Source: Lihuaxuella thermophila
GTDB lineage: Bacteria > Bacillota > Bacilli > Thermoactinomycetales > Thermoactinomycetaceae
DNA: 64,000 nt
NCBI RefSeq assembly: GCF_900110165.1
Contig: NZ_FOCQ01000008.1
Span: 157,442-221,441, forward strand
Reading direction: 5' to 3'
Positions 19,029-27,813 of this stretch are shown here, piece by piece (within the stretch, counting starts at the first letter, position 1; every line of letters begins with the position of its first letter). The position numbers were made by a program, and so were the translations under genes. Under the pieces are notes generated by a model. It ran no database searches, was not told the DNA's origin, and saw nothing but the letters and a program-made list of their open reading frames with translations.

Positions 19029-19055
19029 CTACCCCACTTTAAGCAAGTGGGGTAG
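19029..19055. terminator. Perfect 11-bp hairpin downstream of zinc-ribbon/S4 gene
   Basis: CTACCCCACTT and AAGTGGGGTAG with a five-base loop, 16 bases beyond the stop of the minus-strand gene. The T-run is poor. Similar hairpins occur at IS200/IS605 ends, but no tnpA or tnpB is present. Confidence 0.45.
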
Positions 19056-19070
19056 CAAAATGGCTTTTGG

Positions 19071-19589
19071 TCACAAACAACTCATATCCCGCAGGTGAAA
19101 ATGGATATAGTCCTTTTCACAAAGCAAATACTTTGCCGCCACTGTTTGAGAGTTCACCTGGATGTTTCCTTGCTTAATCAGTTTTTGGATTTGGGTTCGG
19201 CTCACATCCTTAATTTTGGTCGAAAGCGCTCGATCCAATCTCAAGGGGCTTGCTACCGATTGGATGCAAATGCATAGGGTGTGAATTCCTTGTTTCGATA
19301 GTTCCCCAATGGAGATCGTTGGGTCTTCCACTGATTCTGGGCAAAGTTCTTTTTCTGTGTCATTGACTGTCAAAACCGGCTTGGCTTTGTAGATATCCAA
19401 TTTCTTGTTCCAAGTGTGATCATTTGCGCATTTATAAATGGCAAATTGATAGATGTTTTTTCCGTTGGCATTATGTCTGCGTTTAGAAGAGTCCACAAAA
19501 GAAACCTTTCGTCCGCATTGCGGGCAATATCTGGTGACCGATTCCTCCGTTTCCAGATCAAATCTCCAATGAATATTCAGCACAGTCAC
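19071..19589 (-). CDS. Zinc-ribbon plus S4-type RNA-binding protein (DUF1062-like)
   Basis: A 172-residue cytoplasmic protein. Residues about 20-65 form a zinc-ribbon-like region (RYCPQCGRKVSF, RRHNANGKNIYQFAIYKCAN, then D-H-T-W-N), close in pattern to DUF1062 proteins. Residues about 115-170 resemble an S4 RNA-binding domain (RLDRALSTKIKDVSRTQIQK, LIKQGNIQVNSQTVAAKYLL). S4 domains bind structured RNA, as in pseudouridine synthases, tyrosyl-tRNA synthetase and heat-shock protein 15. There is no catalytic domain. Function unknown; RNA binding is inferred. Confidence 0.65.
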   Translation of the reverse strand: MTVLNIHWRFDLETEESVTRYCPQCGRKVSFVDSSKRRHNANGKNIYQFAIYKCANDHTWNKKLDIYKAKPVLTVNDTEKELCPESVEDPTISIGELSKQGIHTLCICIQSVASPLRLDRALSTKIKDVSRTQIQKLIKQGNIQVNSQTVAAKYLLCEKDYIHFHLRDMSCL

Positions 19590-19662
19590 TTGTTTTCACC
19601 TCTTAGGCAAAAGAACGCAGCGCAATCTCGTGTTAAAGGAGATATGAACTTTTCCAAAAAAA

Positions 19663-19691
19663 ATGCGGAATAACCCTAAGGTTTTCCGCAT
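19663..19691 (-). terminator. Minus-strand terminator hairpin
   Basis: ATGCGGAA and TTCCGCAT arms; the minus strand continues into eight T. No minus-strand gene is recognised immediately to its right, so its gene may be lost. Confidence 0.55.
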
Positions 19692-19945
19692 GGTTTCGTT
19701 TATAACAACTTGATACCCGCGTTCCTTGTAATGGTTATAAATAGGCGCACTAATCCCTTGGTCAACTGTTGAAAAATCAAATTGGATCAGGCGCTATTTG
19801 ATTATTTAAACCATTACAAGTTAGCTGGCATAAATTTTAATTCCCCTTTCAAATATCTCCGTGTATCATTATAGTACCATTATAAACTTATTTCTATGCG
19901 TTTTCAAATAATTTATTCAATTAAAATCCTTCCACTAACCACACA

Positions 19946-20172
19946 TGTCAAAGTGAAGTCGGCTTTGCCCTCTGTCATCTACTTGGCTTTAAGTTGATGC
20001 CTCGATTGAAAAATATAGGCTCACAGAAGCTGTATAAGCAGATGGCACCGAATTCGAGCTTCGCTAGCTCTACCCCATTACCAAAGCACTGGACTTGATC
20101 AAAAAGCATATCGACACCAAGCAAAAGTATTTTGAAGTGGCCGATGACATGACACTTCATCATGAATTCTAG
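19946..20172 (+). pseudogene. Tn3-family transposase, C-terminal fragment
   Basis: The plus strand reads [20 protein letters not shown] then [13 protein letters not shown], close to the Tn3 TnpA segment that follows the catalytic core (x-x-V-F-G-L-x-x-L-L-G-F-x-L-M-P-R). A frameshift near 20090 leads into [19 protein letters not shown]. Both ends are missing. With the fragment at 16435 it shows that a Tn3 element once spanned or repeatedly entered this region. Confidence 0.7.
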
Positions 20173-20539
20173 GCAATAAGTGTTCTTTTTGACTAATCTT
20201 TAAAAAGCCGGTAAGACTTCCTTCTGTTATAATGTTGTTTTTAATTGTTTAAGCTTTGTTTGTATCACAAACTTGTTTTTATATAAAACATATCTGTAGG
20301 AATAGTTATAATTACAATACTACTTTTGCTTGGCAGTGACGCACGATAAAAAAATTGATTATCAATCCTTCCCGAATGAAAATGCTTGTGTTTAAATTAC
20401 ACTTCCTTCAAAAGACCAGCAACGTCGCATCAAACCGGAAATACATAGTCGGATGATTTCTGGAACCTGGCTTTTCTTCCGCATATAATCCATCGCAATC
20501 GGGTCCTCCCTTCCAAATCAAAAACACAGGAGATGGCAT
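20173..20539. other. AT-rich gap before trhO
   Basis: No gene or clear structure seen between the Tn3 remnant and the trhO promoter. Confidence 0.4.
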
Positions 20540-20567
20540 TTGAGTTATGGGCAAAGTTATGTATACT
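20540..20567 (+). promoter_or_regulatory. Sigma-A-like promoter of trhO
   Basis: TTGAGT (20540-20545), 16 bases, then TATACT (20562-20567), 49 bases upstream of the chosen start. Confidence 0.6.
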
Positions 20568-20616
20568 ATAGTGAGTGCAAGCACTTTTTTTATCATAGGA
20601 AGTGAGTGGATCAGAT

Positions 20617-21519
20617 ATGGTCGCAACAGAAAATCAGTATCGAATTCTTTTATATTATAAATATGTTCCGATTGAAAATCCTGTCGCCTTTGCAGATGAA
20701 CACCGTGCCTTTTGCCAAGAATTAGGAGTGAAAGGCCGTATTCTGGTCTCGCATGAAGGAGTCAATGGGACGATCTCCGGGACAGTAGAACAAACACAAA
20801 AATATATGGATTATATGCATCAACACCCGTTGTTTCATGACATGACTTTCAAAGTCGATGAATACCACAAACACGCTTTTAAAAAGCTTTTTGTCCGTCC
20901 GAAAAAAGAGCTGGTAACGTGGAGATTGGAAGAGGACGTAAATCCCTCTGAAACTACCGGGAAACGCCTCTCTCCCAAGGAGTTTTACGAGCTCTTGCAG
21001 CGGGATGATGTGATCGTCGTCGACGGACGCAATGATTACGAATATGATATTGGCCATTTCCGCAATGCGATTCGTCCCGATGTTAAAACTACCCGTGAAT
21101 TTCCTGAATGGATTCGCAAAAACTTAAGCCAATACAAAGACAAAAAAATCATCACCTATTGTACCGGCGGGATCCGCTGTGAAAAGCTGACTGCCTTTAT
21201 GCTGAAAGAAGGATTTAAAGATGTGGCCCAGCTTGACGGCGGGATCGTAACCTATGCGAAAGACCCTGAAGTCAAGGGGAAACTCTTCTATGGTAAATGC
21301 TATGTCTTCGATGAGCGCATTTCCGTTCCCATCAACCAGGAGGAAGATGTTGTCGTTGGCAAATGCTATCATTGCGGAAAGCCGGAAGACAGATATATCA
21401 ACTGTGAATATGACATGTGTCATAAGCAGCACATCTGCTGCCCGGAGTGCGAAGAGAAATACCAGGGCTATTGTTCGAAGGAATGCGAGGAAAAGGACCT
21501 GGTAAAATACGAGGGATAA
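20617..21519 (+). CDS. trhO: tRNA uridine(34) hydroxylase TrhO, rhodanese-domain protein
   Basis: A 300-residue protein of the UPF0176/YbfQ family, which uses O2 to form 5-hydroxyuridine at tRNA position 34. The N-terminal domain is at about 1-100 ([33 protein letters not shown]). The rhodanese domain is at about 120-220, with catalytic Cys182 in [11 protein letters not shown] Cys-rich tail follows (C-x-x-C, C-x-x-x-M-C, CCPEC, C-x-x-x-C), probably a zinc-binding module. ATG 20617 is preferred for the GAGTGGA site 6 bases upstream; GTG 20602 is possible. A terminator follows. Confidence 0.93.
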   Translation: MVATENQYRILLYYKYVPIENPVAFADEHRAFCQELGVKGRILVSHEGVNGTISGTVEQTQKYMDYMHQHPLFHDMTFKVDEYHKHAFKKLFVRPKKELVTWRLEEDVNPSETTGKRLSPKEFYELLQRDDVIVVDGRNDYEYDIGHFRNAIRPDVKTTREFPEWIRKNLSQYKDKKIITYCTGGIRCEKLTAFMLKEGFKDVAQLDGGIVTYAKDPEVKGKLFYGKCYVFDERISVPINQEEDVVVGKCYHCGKPEDRYINCEYDMCHKQHICCPECEEKYQGYCSKECEEKDLVKYEG

Positions 21520-21532
21520 GTTTCATTGCTTA

Positions 21533-21567
21533 AAAAGACCTGCTTAATTAAACGAAGCAGGTCTTTT
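21533..21567 (+). terminator. Terminator after trhO
   Basis: Perfect 13-bp arms AAAAGACCTGCTT and AAGCAGGTCTTTT with a nine-base loop. Confidence 0.88.
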
Positions 21568-21672
21568 CTTAATTTAACTAGAAACGGGTTCACAGCCGAT
21601 TCCTTTCAAAAGACTTCATCACTCTTTCGAAAGAATAACCCTTCCCCGTCTGTGTTGAATGCATTAGGTATT

Positions 21673-21900
21673 TTACTTTACAACACGGAATCTAAGATGA
21701 GTGACACCAGGAGCCTCGATCAGCTTAGTTTTCTCTATTTTAATTTGATCAGTGCCCAAATGCTTGAACAATCGTACACCATTACCGAGCAGTACGGGCA
21801 CCAGATGAATCTGTATTTCGTCAAGAAGGCCAGCCTTTATACACTGCCCGGCGATGTTCGCTCCTGCCGCACCGACATTTTTATCACCTGATGGTGATCG
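21673..21900 (-). pseudogene. Dihydrofolate-reductase-family (RibD C-terminal) fragment
   Basis: The minus strand reads AGANIAGQCIKAGLLDEIQI, HLVPVLLGNGVRLFKHLG and GVTHLRFRVVK, the conserved C-terminal third of RibD_C/DfrA-like reductases. The N-terminal two-thirds is absent; upstream residues do not match the family. It has an intact 3' end but no credible start. Confidence 0.8.
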
Positions 21901-22044
21901 TTTTTTACTTCTATTGCCCCATTTGATTGAACATTTTACTGACATTGTTGAAATCGCTTTCTTAAGATTTACATTCAGACGGAACCCTCTTAACATTGTA
22001 AAAATGAATGGAGAATAAATGATGGTGTCAAAGAGGTGTCATCC

Positions 22045-23394
22045 GTGAACCTGATGTTAAAGCAGGTGCTGTTTTCCAACTACCGGTCCATTTCTTTCAA
22101 GGAGCTGGCTTTCTTTTTTCTTCCACTGGGGTTCAGCTCCTTGCTCGTCAACCTCTCCCATATTCTCATCAACGCCACGCTGGCCCGTTCCCCTTATCCT
22201 GAGGCCACGATCGCCAGCTACGCGGTGGCTATGAGTTTATTCGGACTGTTCGAAAAGCCGGTTGTCCTGCTCAGGCAAACCTGCTCCGCCCTGGTGCGCG
22301 ATCGTATCTCGTTTGCCGCGATGTCCAAAGTGACGGCTTACACTTTAGCGGCCATCTTTCTGCTCTCTCTTTTGATCGCCTACTCGCCGCTGTCGGAGTG
22401 GATCTTCCGCTACGGATTCGGGGCTGAGGAAGCCCTGGTCAACCAAACGACTGCCATCTACCAGATTCTCATGTTTGTCACCATCTTCTCGGGACTCAGA
22501 TGTTTGTTTCACGGAATTATCATCTACAACCGGCTCACCAAATGGCTGACAGTAGGAATGGTCATCCGCCTGATCGTCATGGGGATGGTGGCTCTGTTCT
22601 TCATCGCCACCGAACATGTTCATGACGGACGGGTGGGTGCGATTATTTTTCTTATTGGGATGTTCATTGAGTGTTCCGTAGCCGTTTGGGAAGGTTTCCG
22701 TTTGCGCAAGGCAATGCCGGAAGAGATTCCGGATCACCCCGTGCACAGCGTCCGGCCGATCTTCACCTTTTATCGTCCGCTCATCTTTGCATCTATCATC
22801 GCCGTGCTTATTTCACCGATCATTCATGCCTTTCTCGGCTGGACCGATGAGGCTGTGTCAGCACTGGCTTCCTTTGCGATAGCATCCAATGTGAGCAATA
22901 TGGTACTCAGCTTTTTCACCTACGGACATCAAACAGTGCTGAATTTCTACAAACAGCATCCCCGGGACGTCATTCGTTTCACAGCGATGATCAGCCTGCT
23001 GCCAGCACTGCTCCTTGCCGCAGTCAGCTTTACGCCGGTCGGACCTTGGTTTTTGACGACCATCATGGGGCTGTCCGGGGAACTCCATTCGCAAAGCTTG
23101 TTGATACTACGCATCTACATCTTGTTCGCTTTGGTTTTCCCCTGGCTCGACTTCTGCAACGGTTTGCTCATGCTCAACGGTTTGACCCGGATCATGGCTT
23201 ATTCACAGTTGGCCAACTTTACCGTAGTTTTAGTTAGCGCATTCTCGCTGGCCCTCTGGCAACCCGAATGGAACGGAATGATCGGGGCACTCGCTCTTTC
23301 GCTCGGGGTGCTGGCCGAATTTGCCGTTGACTCGATCGCGCTGAATCGCAAAGGAAATAAATTTGCAGGAATCAAACGTTCCGCTCACGGCTAG
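22045..23394 (+). CDS. MATE-like multidrug/polysaccharide exporter family protein
   Basis: A 449-residue integral membrane protein with about 12 hydrophobic helices arranged as two repeats (breaks near residues 130-140 and 225-240). The N-terminal motif LPLGFSSLLVNLSHILINAT and the overall layout suggest the MOP (MATE/flippase) superfamily. The start is GTG 22045, with AAGAGGTG 6 bases upstream; an earlier GTG at 22036 overlaps that site. Substrate unknown. It stands alone, convergent with the small gene after the AraC regulator. Confidence 0.65.
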   Translation: MNLMLKQVLFSNYRSISFKELAFFFLPLGFSSLLVNLSHILINATLARSPYPEATIASYAVAMSLFGLFEKPVVLLRQTCSALVRDRISFAAMSKVTAYTLAAIFLLSLLIAYSPLSEWIFRYGFGAEEALVNQTTAIYQILMFVTIFSGLRCLFHGIIIYNRLTKWLTVGMVIRLIVMGMVALFFIATEHVHDGRVGAIIFLIGMFIECSVAVWEGFRLRKAMPEEIPDHPVHSVRPIFTFYRPLIFASIIAVLISPIIHAFLGWTDEAVSALASFAIASNVSNMVLSFFTYGHQTVLNFYKQHPRDVIRFTAMISLLPALLLAAVSFTPVGPWFLTTIMGLSGELHSQSLLILRIYILFALVFPWLDFCNGLLMLNGLTRIMAYSQLANFTVVLVSAFSLALWQPEWNGMIGALALSLGVLAEFAVDSIALNRKGNKFAGIKRSAHG

Positions 23395-23636
23395 AGATGG
23401 CTGTGCTGGCGGGTCATTTTGCGATTTCTGCTCCAGACTGAATTCTCCCCCATCTCCTTCAGCGTGTTGCTTGAGCGCGTCAGATCACTGTATTCTAAAG
23501 CGTTCCATGCTTTTTCGGAAATCACCGCTTCACCTATGTCAAACCGTTTTCCTGAAAGGACTCCAATGGCCGTCATGATGCATTCTTCCACGGATGCAGG
23601 AAGAAGAGGGAGCGGCAATAATGCGCATTCTTTCAC
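23391..23636 (-). CDS. Unrecognised 81-residue protein coupled to AraC regulator
   Basis: The GTG start overlaps the stop of the upstream AraC gene as GTGA, the usual sign of translational coupling, so I favour a real product. The sequence has a helical middle (SVEECIMTAIGVLSGKRF) and a basic tail. The 3' end overlaps the convergent MATE-like gene by 4 bases. No family recognised. It could be the C-terminal relic of a longer enzyme. Confidence 0.45.
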   Translation of the reverse strand: MKECALLPLPLLPASVEECIMTAIGVLSGKRFDIGEAVISEKAWNALEYSDLTRSSNTLKEMGENSVWSRNRKMTRQHSHL

Positions 23637-24478
23637 AACGGCATATCGATCCCGGCACGGCAGCGAACCCACTTGCGGTACTGCTCCGGGGTCATCCCTA
23701 CTTTTTCCTTAAAAACCCTGCTGAAATGAGACAGATGTTTAAAACCAACACGGTAGCCGGCTTCGGTCACACTGAGATCAGGGTCGATCAGAAAGCAAAT
23801 TTTTGCCTGGTTGATCCTCCGGTTCATCACGTAACTCATGATGGTCACACCGGTTACATCCTTGAACGTATGCGACAGATAATACTTGCTTAAGAATAGT
23901 TCATCGGCAATTCGTTCCAAGCTGATTTCTTCCGCATAATGCTTTTCTATATAGGAAATGACCCGCTGAACGATTAACTCTTTTTCTGTCGGCGATTCAG
24001 CGGCATGATCTGTCATCTGGTACTCTTCATAAATTTCGATCAGCAGTTGCAAAAACAAAAGCAAAAAACGTTGTTTGGCAAGAGGTTGTTGAACCGTATA
24101 ATAACGGGACATGTCCGCCAACAACCATTCAACCTCCTGCTGTCTGCTCTTCCCCCCCAGCCGGAAACGGTAATTCTTCAACCGGTGGAACGGGAGCAGT
24201 AAATCGACCATATCCGGTGGGTTGAAAAACCTCCTTACGAACCGCGGATCAAAATGAATCAGGGAGCGGCAATACTCCACGGCCGGGTCAGGATTGGCCC
24301 GGTGCAAGGTCATGCCGTGCATAATGATTAAATCACCCGGAGCCAGCCTGTAGACACGGTCTGAGATTAAGTAGGTACATACACCGGAATGAAAATAGTA
24401 AATTTCGTACGCATCATGGGAATGAAAGAGAAAATTCTGAGCGCCAGTGCTTTTGCACATATATTTAAACTCAATCAT
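23633..24478 (-). CDS. AraC-family transcriptional regulator with cupin sensor
   Basis: A 281-residue protein. An N-terminal cupin-like ligand domain (FHSHDAYEIYYFHSGVCTYL, LAPGDLIIMHGMTLHR) is followed by two helix-turn-helix units in the last 100 residues (ISLERIADELFLSKYYLSHT, LSVTEAGYRVGFKHLSHFSR, then VGMTPEQYRKW). ATG 24478 follows a weak AAGCGGGGAT-like site. It is divergent from another AraC gene at 24681; both probably respond to sugars handled by the dehydrogenase/isomerase genes downstream. Confidence 0.9.
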   Translation of the reverse strand: MIEFKYMCKSTGAQNFLFHSHDAYEIYYFHSGVCTYLISDRVYRLAPGDLIIMHGMTLHRANPDPAVEYCRSLIHFDPRFVRRFFNPPDMVDLLLPFHRLKNYRFRLGGKSRQQEVEWLLADMSRYYTVQQPLAKQRFLLLFLQLLIEIYEEYQMTDHAAESPTEKELIVQRVISYIEKHYAEEISLERIADELFLSKYYLSHTFKDVTGVTIMSYVMNRRINQAKICFLIDPDLSVTEAGYRVGFKHLSHFSRVFKEKVGMTPEQYRKWVRCRAGIDMPL

Positions 24479-24680
24479 CTTGGATCCCCGCTTTTGTTTT
24501 TCACATCACACCTGCCTGCCAGAGCTCCGACGAGCTGTCCGCGAAATAGCTTCAATTTGCTCCATTTGGCTTCAAATTCCGGCAATTATCTCTTTAGAGC
24601 ATCCAGCTGTCCTTATCCCCCTTTTACACTTTATTTGATACAATCAGAAGAGAATGAAAGCAAGCTGTCAGGTGATCAGG

Positions 24681-25571
24681 ATGTCCCAACAACCCTATTT
24701 CTACCGTACATACTCCCATTCAGCGAGCGAAACGGCCAAAAAAGTCTGGTTTCACGTTCATTCAGTCGGATGGTTTTCCTGTACTCCTGATTATGATGTC
24801 AAGCGAAAATCCTTCTACGATTACCAAATCAAGTATGTAGTCAGAGGGAGCGGTACGGTTGTGTGGCAAGGGCGTTCCTATCGCGTTGGACCTCGTGAAC
24901 TCTTTTTTCTCGATCTCAATCAGGAACACCGTTACTTTGCTGATCCGGACGATCCGTGGGAAGTGCTGTGGGTTCATTTTGGCGGCCCGCAGTCGGCTGC
25001 TTATTACCAACTGCTGGAAGGACGCTCATCCCCGGTCTATCACGTCTCCCATCCCGTTCAAGTAGAAGCTTATTTTCGCCGGCTATACCACCTGTTTGGC
25101 CATCGCCCCATCGGCATGGAGCCCCGGGCTTCAGCACTGATTAACTGCATTTTAACCGAGATGATCGTCACGCGCATGGAGAGCGGCGTCACACAACCCG
25201 GGCTGGATGTTCCCCAATACCCGGATGCGATCCGGCGGGCCATCTACTACATGGAACATCACTTTCACGAGCCGTTAAAGCTGAACGAAATCGCACAAAA
25301 AGCTTTGCTCAGCCCTTTTCATTTTTCCCGGTTGTTCAAGCAATCAACCGGATATTCCGTCATGGAATACCTGCTCAAATTCCGGTTGACCCAAGCCAAA
25401 CAACTACTGGTCGAAACGCAGCTCACCATCAGTGAAATTGCTGAAAAAGTCGGCTTTTCCGACCAAAGCTACTTTGGGAAAGTCTTTAAGCGCTACGAAA
25501 AACTAACGCCCAAAGAATTTCGGCTCACTTACAGCAAATCCCGGCCGCTCCCGCACCAGTTCCCCCTGTAA
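24681..25571 (+). CDS. AraC-family transcriptional regulator
   Basis: A 296-residue regulator. ATG 24681 has AGGTGA 5 bases upstream. The N-terminal cupin-type sensor (VVRGSGTVVWQGRSYRVGPR, DLNQEHRYFADPDDPWEVLW, VHFGGPQS) is followed by the AraC DNA-binding pair: LKLNEIAQKALLSPFHFSRL and TISEIAEKVGFSDQSYFGKV, closing with YEKLTPKEFR. It is divergent from the other AraC gene and convergent with the sugar-catabolism genes. Confidence 0.92.
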   Translation: MSQQPYFYRTYSHSASETAKKVWFHVHSVGWFSCTPDYDVKRKSFYDYQIKYVVRGSGTVVWQGRSYRVGPRELFFLDLNQEHRYFADPDDPWEVLWVHFGGPQSAAYYQLLEGRSSPVYHVSHPVQVEAYFRRLYHLFGHRPIGMEPRASALINCILTEMIVTRMESGVTQPGLDVPQYPDAIRRAIYYMEHHFHEPLKLNEIAQKALLSPFHFSRLFKQSTGYSVMEYLLKFRLTQAKQLLVETQLTISEIAEKVGFSDQSYFGKVFKRYEKLTPKEFRLTYSKSRPLPHQFPL

Positions 25572-25909
25572 AACGGACAGAGAGCCATTCCGGTATTTAC
25601 AGGGACTGTCCGGGAGAGACCACAAAGTTCATCAAATATGAGAAGTTCAGTTACGTGTCCCTAACAAAATAGCTCTTACTTTGTGTACATGACATCAAGG
25701 TAAGAGCTTTTTTATTCTATTTTCATTTAGTTAGCGCTTTGGTCAAAGGCGATTCACTATATTTTCTACTCTCTTCTCTTCGTTCTTCCTTCACGATACA
25801 CTATTCTTTCCGTAGAGCATGTTGTCTTTATGGTCGCAGATGAACCCGGCTTTGTTCCACTTATTGATAACGGTTCTACGGCGGTCGTCTTGCGTTCATC
25901 CTCGGCTGA
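25572..25909. other. Convergent gap with a terminator
   Basis: Contains the hairpin AGCTCTTAC (25671-25679) with GTAAGAGCT (25700-25708) and a T-run on the plus side. I see no gene. Confidence 0.5.
25671..25713 (+). terminator. Terminator hairpin downstream of AraC gene
   Basis: Nine-bp perfect arms, a 20-base loop and six or more T after the right arm. Confidence 0.7.
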
Positions 25910-26737
25910 TCACGGAATGAGAAGTTTCTCCACGGCTCGTCGCGCCTGAAGGGCCACTTCTGCTTCCGGCTGAACAAACGGTCGAGTTCGCAGGACTTCG
26001 ATCGACACGGGCCCGTGATAGCCGGCTTCGCTCAATCCTTTGAAAAAACCGGGCAAGTCGATACAACCTTCACCGGGCAACAACCGTTCATGGTCCAATG
26101 CTTCCGCCGGGGAACAATTGGAATCGTTTACATGAACAAAAACAATTTGTCCGGCCGGAATCCGTTTGAGATCGTCAACAGTAGCTTGTGTGGTATACCA
26201 ATGGTAACTGTCTACCAACAGACCGATATTGGGAGCGCCGATGCTGCTGATATACTCCAGGGTGTCCTCAATCGTGTAGACAAAGGGATAAGTTTTGTTG
26301 CGCAGATGATGCGGGCCCACAAATTCCAGTCCCAGCCGGATGCCGTAAGCTGCCAGCACATCCGCAATGAGCCGGAAGCGCCGCGCCAAACGGCTGGCAT
26401 AAGGAACCGGCAATTCATCCACGGAGGGCTGCAGCCAGGTGCAACAACGGGTACAATCGAGCGCCAGGGCGAGCTTCGCATATTCTTTCAACTTGGATAA
26501 TCCATCACGAAACGAGGACTCCTCCCCGGATACATTGACAGGAAGACCGATGCTGGCTAACCGGAGACCCCTGGCTGCAAACTCTTCTTTCACTTTCTGA
26601 ATGCCGGTCTCTTCCACCCACCTCCGGATGCTGCCGATATCTGCTTCTACCCACGAATAACCTGTACTCTGGGCTATGTCAAGATATTGCTTCAAGTCGC
26701 GCGATACCGTTAATGAGGGATTTAAACAAGGTTCCAT
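25910..26737 (-). CDS. Sugar phosphate isomerase/epimerase (AP-endonuclease 2-type TIM barrel)
   Basis: A 275-residue TIM-barrel protein. ATG 26737 follows AAAGGAGC. Metal-ligand positions typical of this superfamily are visible: Glu in LGLEFVGPHHLRN, Asp and His in LLVDSYHWY, His in FVHVNDSN and Glu in VSIEVLR. Family members isomerise or epimerise keto-sugars and inosose; some perform beta-elimination on 3-keto-glycosides. It is the last gene of the run of minus-strand sugar genes, 94 bases after a Gfo/Idh dehydrogenase. Confidence 0.85.
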   Translation of the reverse strand: MEPCLNPSLTVSRDLKQYLDIAQSTGYSWVEADIGSIRRWVEETGIQKVKEEFAARGLRLASIGLPVNVSGEESSFRDGLSKLKEYAKLALALDCTRCCTWLQPSVDELPVPYASRLARRFRLIADVLAAYGIRLGLEFVGPHHLRNKTYPFVYTIEDTLEYISSIGAPNIGLLVDSYHWYTTQATVDDLKRIPAGQIVFVHVNDSNCSPAEALDHERLLPGEGCIDLPGFFKGLSEAGYHGPVSIEVLRTRPFVQPEAEVALQARRAVEKLLIP

Positions 26738-26831
26738 CTGATCCGCTCCTTTACCTTTTGCTATCTTGAAGACACCCTGAGTGAGGCATTTCCCCATCAA
26801 GGACTGAACATTTTTAGCCTGCCCGTGTTGA

Positions 26832-27794
26832 TCATAGCTGGACCGGACGTCCGCTTACTGCCGATTCATTGGCTGCTACAGTGACCAAATGCGTCCTGTA
26901 TGCATCCGCATAATCGGAACGGATCTTGGACGCATCCCCTGTGCGGATCGCTTCTATGAATACTTCGTCTTCAACATAATAGGGATCGGAACTATTCTGA
27001 ACCGTCCGAGCTTCTCCTTTTCTCCGTTCGGTGAAGCTGTTTCGCCGCACCTCCAGGACCAGGTCGCGGGTTACGATGTTTAATCCGACCGTATAATACT
27101 GGTCAAGCAAACAGGAATTGGAAACAGTTCCCACTGCTCCGCTTGCAAATTTCAGCGTGATGGAACCCACATCCGGTACGGTCACCCCTTCCACGATCTC
27201 TTTCATGCCCCGGTTGCCATAGACCGCATACACTTCTGTAACATCGCCGAGCAAATAGCGGGCCAAATCCACGATATGTGTAGTCTGTTCCACCATCTGT
27301 CCGCCAGACTTGTCCATTTGCCGCCACCAGCCCACCATCGGCATATCCCCGAGCCAGTATCCCATCACCATTCCGGGCGTTCTCCCGGCAAGCGCCGCCT
27401 TAGCGGCATCGGAAGCATCGGAGTAGCGCCAGTGGTAACCGACAGAAGTTAACAGTTTTTTCTCCTCAACCGCTTGCAGAATCTGGTCAGCCGGTTCCCG
27501 TTCTGCAGCCAGAGGTTTCTCGATGAACATCGGAATGCCGCGCTTCACGATCTCCAACTCCGTTTCGCCGTGTGCAAATGGCGGCAAACAGATGTACACG
27601 CCATCCGGCTTTTCCCCATCCAGCAAATCGATCAAAGAGCTATAGGCTTTACAGTCATACTGCCGTGCGACTTCATTTGCTCGTTCTGTGTTAATATCAT
27701 AAACCGCTGCGACACGCGCTCCCTCCATCCGGGCAATATTGCGCAAGTGCACTTGTGCAATGCCGCCTACTCCCACAAAACCGATATTTAACAT
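26832..27794 (-). CDS. Gfo/Idh/MocA-family sugar dehydrogenase
   Basis: A 320-residue NAD(P)-dependent oxidoreductase. ATG 27794 follows AGAGGTG. The Rossmann motif is GFVGVGGIAQVH; the catalytic Lys lies in FIEKPLAAE; a substrate-side WWRQMDKSGGQMVEQTTHIV with the conserved His follows. Such enzymes oxidise a hydroxyl of inositols, hexoses or glycosides, commonly at C1 or C3. It begins 19 bases after the TIM-barrel gene at 27814 and is clearly in its operon. Confidence 0.9.
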   Translation of the reverse strand: MLNIGFVGVGGIAQVHLRNIARMEGARVAAVYDINTERANEVARQYDCKAYSSLIDLLDGEKPDGVYICLPPFAHGETELEIVKRGIPMFIEKPLAAEREPADQILQAVEEKKLLTSVGYHWRYSDASDAAKAALAGRTPGMVMGYWLGDMPMVGWWRQMDKSGGQMVEQTTHIVDLARYLLGDVTEVYAVYGNRGMKEIVEGVTVPDVGSITLKFASGAVGTVSNSCLLDQYYTVGLNIVTRDLVLEVRRNSFTERRKGEARTVQNSSDPYYVEDEVFIEAIRTGDASKIRSDYADAYRTHLVTVAANESAVSGRPVQL

Positions 27795-27813
27795 GTTCGG
27801 CACCTCTGTTTCG

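Noticed and set aside
19029..19055. Hairpin as an IS200/IS605 end or omega-RNA 3' end
   Set aside because: No TnpA/TnpB coding sequence nearby; a hairpin downstream of the minus-strand gene is a simpler reading.
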